Origin: Thermoanaerobacter sp049701115
GTDB lineage: Bacteria; Bacillota; Thermoanaerobacteria; Thermoanaerobacterales; Thermoanaerobacteraceae
Assembly: GCF_049701115.1 (NCBI RefSeq)
Contig: NZ_JBNATX010000054.1
Span: 1-8,845, forward strand
DNA: 8,845 bases
Direction: 5' to 3'
A model generated the notes under the pieces. That model did not search any database. It was not told the DNA's origin and saw nothing but the letters and a program-made list of their open reading frames with translations. Position 1 is the stretch's first letter, and every line of letters starts with the position of its first letter. Positions 5,831 to 8,845 of this stretch are shown in pieces. The position numbers and the translations under genes are program-made.

Positions 5831-6634
5831 GTGGGGAGTGAGCTTTTGAAGCTTTTAAGAGACAAAAAACCTCTTATACATCACATTACAAATGTGGTTA
5901 CAGTAAATGACTGTGCTAATGTAACTTTGGCTATAGGGGCATTGCCTGTCATGGCATATGCCCATGAAGAAGTAGAAGAAATGGTGAAAAATGCCAATGC
6001 TCTTGTTCTAAATATAGGTACCTTAAGCGTGGAAGAAGTTAATACCATGATAAAAGCAGGTAAAGCAGCAAATCAGTACGGTGTACCTGTGATTCTTGAC
6101 CCGGTTGGAGCCGGAGCAACAAGTTTGAGGACTAAAAGCGCTAAGAGGATTATTGAGGAAGTCAGAGTTAGTGTGATAAAGGGAAATAGCGCAGAAATTT
6201 CTACTTTAAGTGGGAGAACAGGAAAAATAAGGGGAGTTGAAGCGGTAGAGGAAGAAGAAGATATATCCGATATTGCTTATGACCTTGCAGTAAAGTGTGG
6301 ATGTGTAGTTGCAGTATCAGGAAAAGTGGATGTCATAACTGATGGAAAGAAAATTGCCTATGTAAAAAATGGGCATCCTATGATGGGGACAATAACAGGT
6401 ACAGGGTGCATGCTCACATCAGTGGTGGCGAGCTTTTGTGCAGTGGCTGAAGATCATTTTGAGGGAACTTTAGAGGCCTTTATCGCATTTGGAGTTGCAG
6501 GGGAAAAAGCTGCCCAAAATCCGAAAGTAAAAGGCCCGGGAAGTTTTAAAGTAGCCTTTTTTGATGAGATATACAATTTGACTTCTGAAATTATGGAATC
6601 AGGGAGGAAAATTGACTTGATTGTAAAAGGATGA
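5831..6634 (+). CDS. thiM: Hydroxyethylthiazole kinase
   Basis: ThiM phosphorylates salvaged 4-methyl-5-(2-hydroxyethyl)thiazole to the ThiE substrate. The GTG start yields 267 residues, normal for this ribokinase-like trimeric enzyme. Visible motifs: the N-terminal PLIHHITN and VNDCAN (14-30), NIGT (61-64), LDPVGAGA (89-96), IKGN (116-119), and the ATP/anion-hole segment GTGCML (190-195) with catalytic Cys193. It starts 1 nt after the thiE stop, so it is translationally coupled. It is the last gene of the riboswitch operon. Its 3' end doubles as the promoter of the chemoreceptor gene, and its TGA stop is part of an extended -10. No terminator follows, so some readthrough into mcp is likely. 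Confidence 0.97.
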   Translation: MGSELLKLLRDKKPLIHHITNVVTVNDCANVTLAIGALPVMAYAHEEVEEMVKNANALVLNIGTLSVEEVNTMIKAGKAANQYGVPVILDPVGAGATSLRTKSAKRIIEEVRVSVIKGNSAEISTLSGRTGKIRGVEAVEEEEDISDIAYDLAVKCGCVVAVSGKVDVITDGKKIAYVKNGHPMMGTITGTGCMLTSVVASFCAVAEDHFEGTLEAFIAFGVAGEKAAQNPKVKGPGSFKVAFFDEIYNLTSEIMESGRKIDLIVKG

Positions 6635-6640
6635 TATAAT
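6612..6640 (+). promoter_or_regulatory. Strong sigma-A promoter of the chemoreceptor gene, inside the end of thiM
   Basis: TTGACT (6612-6617), exactly 17 bp, then TATAAT (6635-6640), with TG at 6632-6633 for an extended -10. This is the best promoter match in the window. The thiM stop codon TGA (6632-6634) provides the TGn element. The start point is predicted near 6647, leaving a leader of about 90 nt before ATG 6739. It would make mcp expression largely independent of TPP. Confidence 0.85.
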
Positions 6641-6724
6641 TTTGTCAGATTATGTCGAAGATTGTTAAAGAGGGGGTGGCAGGTGAGAGGCAGCTAAATT
6701 ATTACAAAAGACAAAAGCTAAAAA

Positions 6725-6730
6725 AGGAGG
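6725..6730 (+). promoter_or_regulatory. Ribosome binding site that sets the mcp start
   Basis: AGGAGG with 8 nt to ATG 6739. The in-frame ATG at 6652 has no ribosome site and would lie only about five bases after the predicted transcription start. Confidence 0.85.
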
Positions 6731-6738
6731 TACTAAAG

Positions 6739-8718
6739 ATGAGGAGCATAAAGACAAAACTTTTATTGTTTATTGTTTTGATGATATTAATTCCTCTTGC
6801 TATAAGTGGTTTTTTTGCAACAAGAATTGCAGAATCTGTTCTTAAAGTTAAAATAAACGATTCCAACCAGGCTGCGCTCTCTGTTCTGAACAAATATGTG
6901 AGTTCTTTTAAAAAAGATACAGAGTCTATGCTTTACATTTTATCGCAATCTAGTGTCATATCTGATTACGATGAAAAGACTGTTACTGATGAGGTAGTGC
7001 TTAAAAAGCTGGAAGATGCTAAAAAGGCTATGCCTGATGCGATGAATGTATATTTTGCTACTCCTTCAAAGAAGATGATTTTATATCCACCACAGAATTT
7101 AGGAGATTATGACCCTACGGAAAGGCCTTGGTATAAGGATGCGGTAAATGCCAAGGGAGAACCTGTATGGACCAAACCTTATCAGGACTTTGTCACCAAA
7201 CTTCCCGAAATAACAGTTGCAAAGGCAGTGTTTGATTCAAGTGGCAACTTAAAAGGAGTAGTGGGGATAGACATAACTTTAGAGCAGCTTTCAAAAAATA
7301 TTGCCTTAATTAACATAGGAAAAACCGGTTACATTTACATACTCACAAAAGACGGTACATTTATAGTTCATCCTAGAAAGGATATGCTTTTTACTTCTAT
7401 ATATAAATACGATTTTGGGAAAAAGATAATGGAGGCTAATAACAGCACTGTTTACTACACTTTTAATGGGGCGTACAAATTTGCAAGTGTGAGAAATCTA
7501 GAGGCTTTTGGCTGGAAAGCAGCTGTTGCCATGGAGAATGAAGAACTTGTGCGTGACATGAACAAAATTACTAATTTCATAATAACAGTGAGCATAGTAA
7601 TACTTCTAATAGGATTAATAATTGCTTACCTTTTCTCCAGTTCTATTGCCTCCGGGATAAAGAAGGTTGTAGCAGCAATGGAAAAAGCCTCTCAAGGGGA
7701 TATAACGGTAAGAGCGGATGTAAAAGCAAAAGATGAAGTGGGTATACTTGCAAAGAGCTTTAATTCTATGCTGGAAGGCATAAAGAAGCTAATATTTGAC
7801 ATAAAGAGCGTATCAGAATCTGTAAACCACTCTGCAGAAAACTTGGCAGTTGCTTCAGAGCAGGCAGCTCAGGCTACACAGGATGTAGCAAAGGCGATTG
7901 AAGAAATAGCTCAAGGGGCATCAAGTCAGGCGAAAGAGGCAGAAGAAAGCGCCAATGCGACTGTGGTCTTAGGGCAGCTTATAGATAGCTCTCTCAAAAA
8001 CGCTGAGAAAATAAACCATGAAGTAGAAAATGTGAACATGGTTTCAAATGAAGGTCTTGTTACGATAAAAGAGCTAATAGAAAAGACAAAGCACACAATA
8101 CAAGCCAACAACAACGTAAAAGAGGCGACAAATTATCTATTAGAAAAATCGTCAGAGATAGAAAAGATAGTGGAGACAATAACAAATATAGCAGACCAGA
8201 CGAACTTATTGTCTTTAAATGCAGCGATAGAGGCAGCGAGGGCGGGAGAAGCAGGAAGAGGCTTTGCAGTTGTAGCGGATGAAGTAAGGAAATTAGCGGA
8301 GCAGTCCTCACAGGCAGCGAGGAACATAGCGAACTTAATAGCAGAGATACAGTCTACGATAAACAACACCCACAGGACGGTAGAGGATTCAACGAAGTCA
8401 ATAGAGGAGCAAAGCCAGGTAGTAAACATGACAAAGGACGTATTTGAAGGTATACTCAATGCGGTAAGGTTCATAGTAGAAAAGATAGAGAATTTGACAA
8501 AGTCTTTAAAGGAAATAGAAGAGCACAAGAACAAGATAGTAGACTCGATACAGAACATAGCAGCGGTATCAGAAGAGGCGGCGGCATCTGCTGAAGAAGT
8601 TTCGGCTACATCAGAAGAGCAATCAGCGATAGTAGAAGAGATGGCATCGACGGCGAATGAACTAAAAAGCTATGCAAATGTGCTGATAGAGGCGATCAAG
8701 CAATTCAAGGTAGAGTAA
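6739..8718 (+). CDS. Methyl-accepting chemotaxis protein with dCache sensor domain
   Basis: A 659-residue transmembrane chemoreceptor that signals to CheA/CheW. Order: positively charged N-terminus and TM1 (about 8-28), an extracellular double-Cache domain (about 32-270), TM2 (about 277-300), HAMP (about 300-352), then a long coiled-coil signalling domain. Its hairpin tip near 484-524 includes NAAIEAARAGEAGRGFAVVA. The sensor has Tyr124, Arg129, Trp131, Tyr132, Tyr148/Asp150 and Asp178, with spacing that matches the amino-acid-binding motif of dCache receptors such as PctA. An amino acid ligand is therefore a good inference. The C-terminus lacks a CheR-tethering pentapeptide such as NWETF. 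Start by AGGAGG; ATG 6652 would add 29 hydrophilic residues. The neighbouring thiamine genes do not show a shared function. Confidence 0.96.
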   Translation: MRSIKTKLLLFIVLMILIPLAISGFFATRIAESVLKVKINDSNQAALSVLNKYVSSFKKDTESMLYILSQSSVISDYDEKTVTDEVVLKKLEDAKKAMPDAMNVYFATPSKKMILYPPQNLGDYDPTERPWYKDAVNAKGEPVWTKPYQDFVTKLPEITVAKAVFDSSGNLKGVVGIDITLEQLSKNIALINIGKTGYIYILTKDGTFIVHPRKDMLFTSIYKYDFGKKIMEANNSTVYYTFNGAYKFASVRNLEAFGWKAAVAMENEELVRDMNKITNFIITVSIVILLIGLIIAYLFSSSIASGIKKVVAAMEKASQGDITVRADVKAKDEVGILAKSFNSMLEGIKKLIFDIKSVSESVNHSAENLAVASEQAAQATQDVAKAIEEIAQGASSQAKEAEESANATVVLGQLIDSSLKNAEKINHEVENVNMVSNEGLVTIKELIEKTKHTIQANNNVKEATNYLLEKSSEIEKIVETITNIADQTNLLSLNAAIEAARAGEAGRGFAVVADEVRKLAEQSSQAARNIANLIAEIQSTINNTHRTVEDSTKSIEEQSQVVNMTKDVFEGILNAVRFIVEKIENLTKSLKEIEEHKNKIVDSIQNIAAVSEEAAASAEEVSATSEEQSAIVEEMASTANELKSYANVLIEAIKQFKVE

Positions 8719-8739
8719 GCGGGGTATTTCCCCGCTTTT
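8717..8739 (+). terminator. Intrinsic terminator after mcp
   Basis: A GC-rich stem (8719-8724 with 8730-8735), extendable by two A-T pairs that use the last two bases of the TAA stop codon, with a TATTT loop and a short TTTT tail (8736-8739). The T run is short, but stem strength and position support it. Confidence 0.85.
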
Positions 8740-8845
8740 AATTTGTTGACAGAGTCTTTCTTATTTAAGTGGCATTTTGTGTTAATGCTTCGGAGTTGCA
8801 AAGCGACTAAACTAAGGCTCACTTTTCGGGCTCAGGCGGGGTACC
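8740..8845. other. Unidentified non-coding 3' edge, G+C-rich from about 8788
   Basis: An AT-rich start with an isolated TTGACA (8746-8751) that has no -10 box at normal distance is followed by 58 bases of about 57% G+C (33 of 58 by hand count), including a direct repeat GGCTCA (8816-8821 and 8829-8834). A frame from ATG 8785 stays open to the edge (20 codons) but has no ribosome site. It may be the start of a structured RNA, a dispersed repeat or the next locus. The window stops too early to tell. Confidence 0.5.

Noticed and set aside
6624..6651. Possible flagellar sigma-D promoter for mcp
   Set aside because: TAAA at 6624-6627 is present, but the expected GCCGATAA-type -10 is only poorly matched, while an excellent sigma-A promoter overlaps.
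6647..6738. Possible riboswitch in the mcp leader
   Set aside because: No known aptamer core (such as c-di-GMP) and no stable stems or terminator were found by eye in this purine-rich leader.
8133..8558. 141-codon minus-strand frame
   Set aside because: It lies fully inside the mcp signalling domain, has no family resemblance, and owes its length to the biased codon use of mcp.
8746..8774. Possible promoter with perfect TTGACA
   Set aside because: No -10-like hexamer at 15-19 bp. The region opposite reads GTGGCA.
8785..8845. Start of a possible gene running off the window
   Set aside because: No ribosome binding site, only 20 codons visible, no recognisable protein, and base composition as likely to reflect RNA structure or a repeat.

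Overview
The window looks like a chromosomal piece of a low-G+C thermophilic Firmicute. Thermoanaerobacter or a close relative is my best guess. This rests on Shine-Dalgarno sites that are strong for most genes, AT-rich sigma-A type promoters, CCA-encoding tRNA genes in a tight cluster, a Firmicute-style TPP riboswitch with a terminator, and overall protein character. All protein-coding genes and RNAs are on the + strand.

Layout: (1) 1-485 is the 3' part of a tRNA cluster: Asn (cut by the window edge), Glu, a CAU-anticodon tRNA (Ile2 or elongator Met), Asp, Phe and Thr, closed by a strong intrinsic terminator at 504-534. (2) 535-766 is an AT-rich non-coding stretch with a likely promoter and an operator-like palindrome. 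It leads into a three-gene ABC-2 type exporter (767-3310: ATPase and two different permeases, the second DUF990-like), the gene set also found in cyanobacterial viologen exporters. (3) 3376-3577 holds a promoter, a TPP riboswitch aptamer, and an antiterminator/terminator switch that can be drawn base by base. It controls thiD - SDR oxidoreductase - thiE - thiM (3595-6634), a thiamine salvage operon that ends at thiamine monophosphate. (4) 6739-8718 encodes a dCache methyl-accepting chemotaxis receptor with its own near-consensus promoter, whose extended -10 element uses the thiM stop codon. A terminator overlaps the mcp stop codon. (5) 8740-8845 is non-coding and becomes G+C-rich towards the edge. 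I could not identify it.

How the genes work together: ThiM phosphorylates salvaged thiazole alcohol, ThiD phosphorylates salvaged hydroxymethylpyrimidine twice, and ThiE joins the products. TPP made downstream by a kinase outside the window would feed back on the riboswitch. The short-chain dehydrogenase in the middle of this operon has no established place in the pathway and carries substitutions at the classical catalytic positions. It is the least explained gene here. The chemoreceptor carries what looks like the complete amino-acid-binding motif of dCache domains. I see no CRISPR array, insertion sequence or phage gene, and no completely new system; the most useful leads are the SDR, the riboswitch mechanism, the embedded promoter and the unidentified G+C-rich 3' edge.
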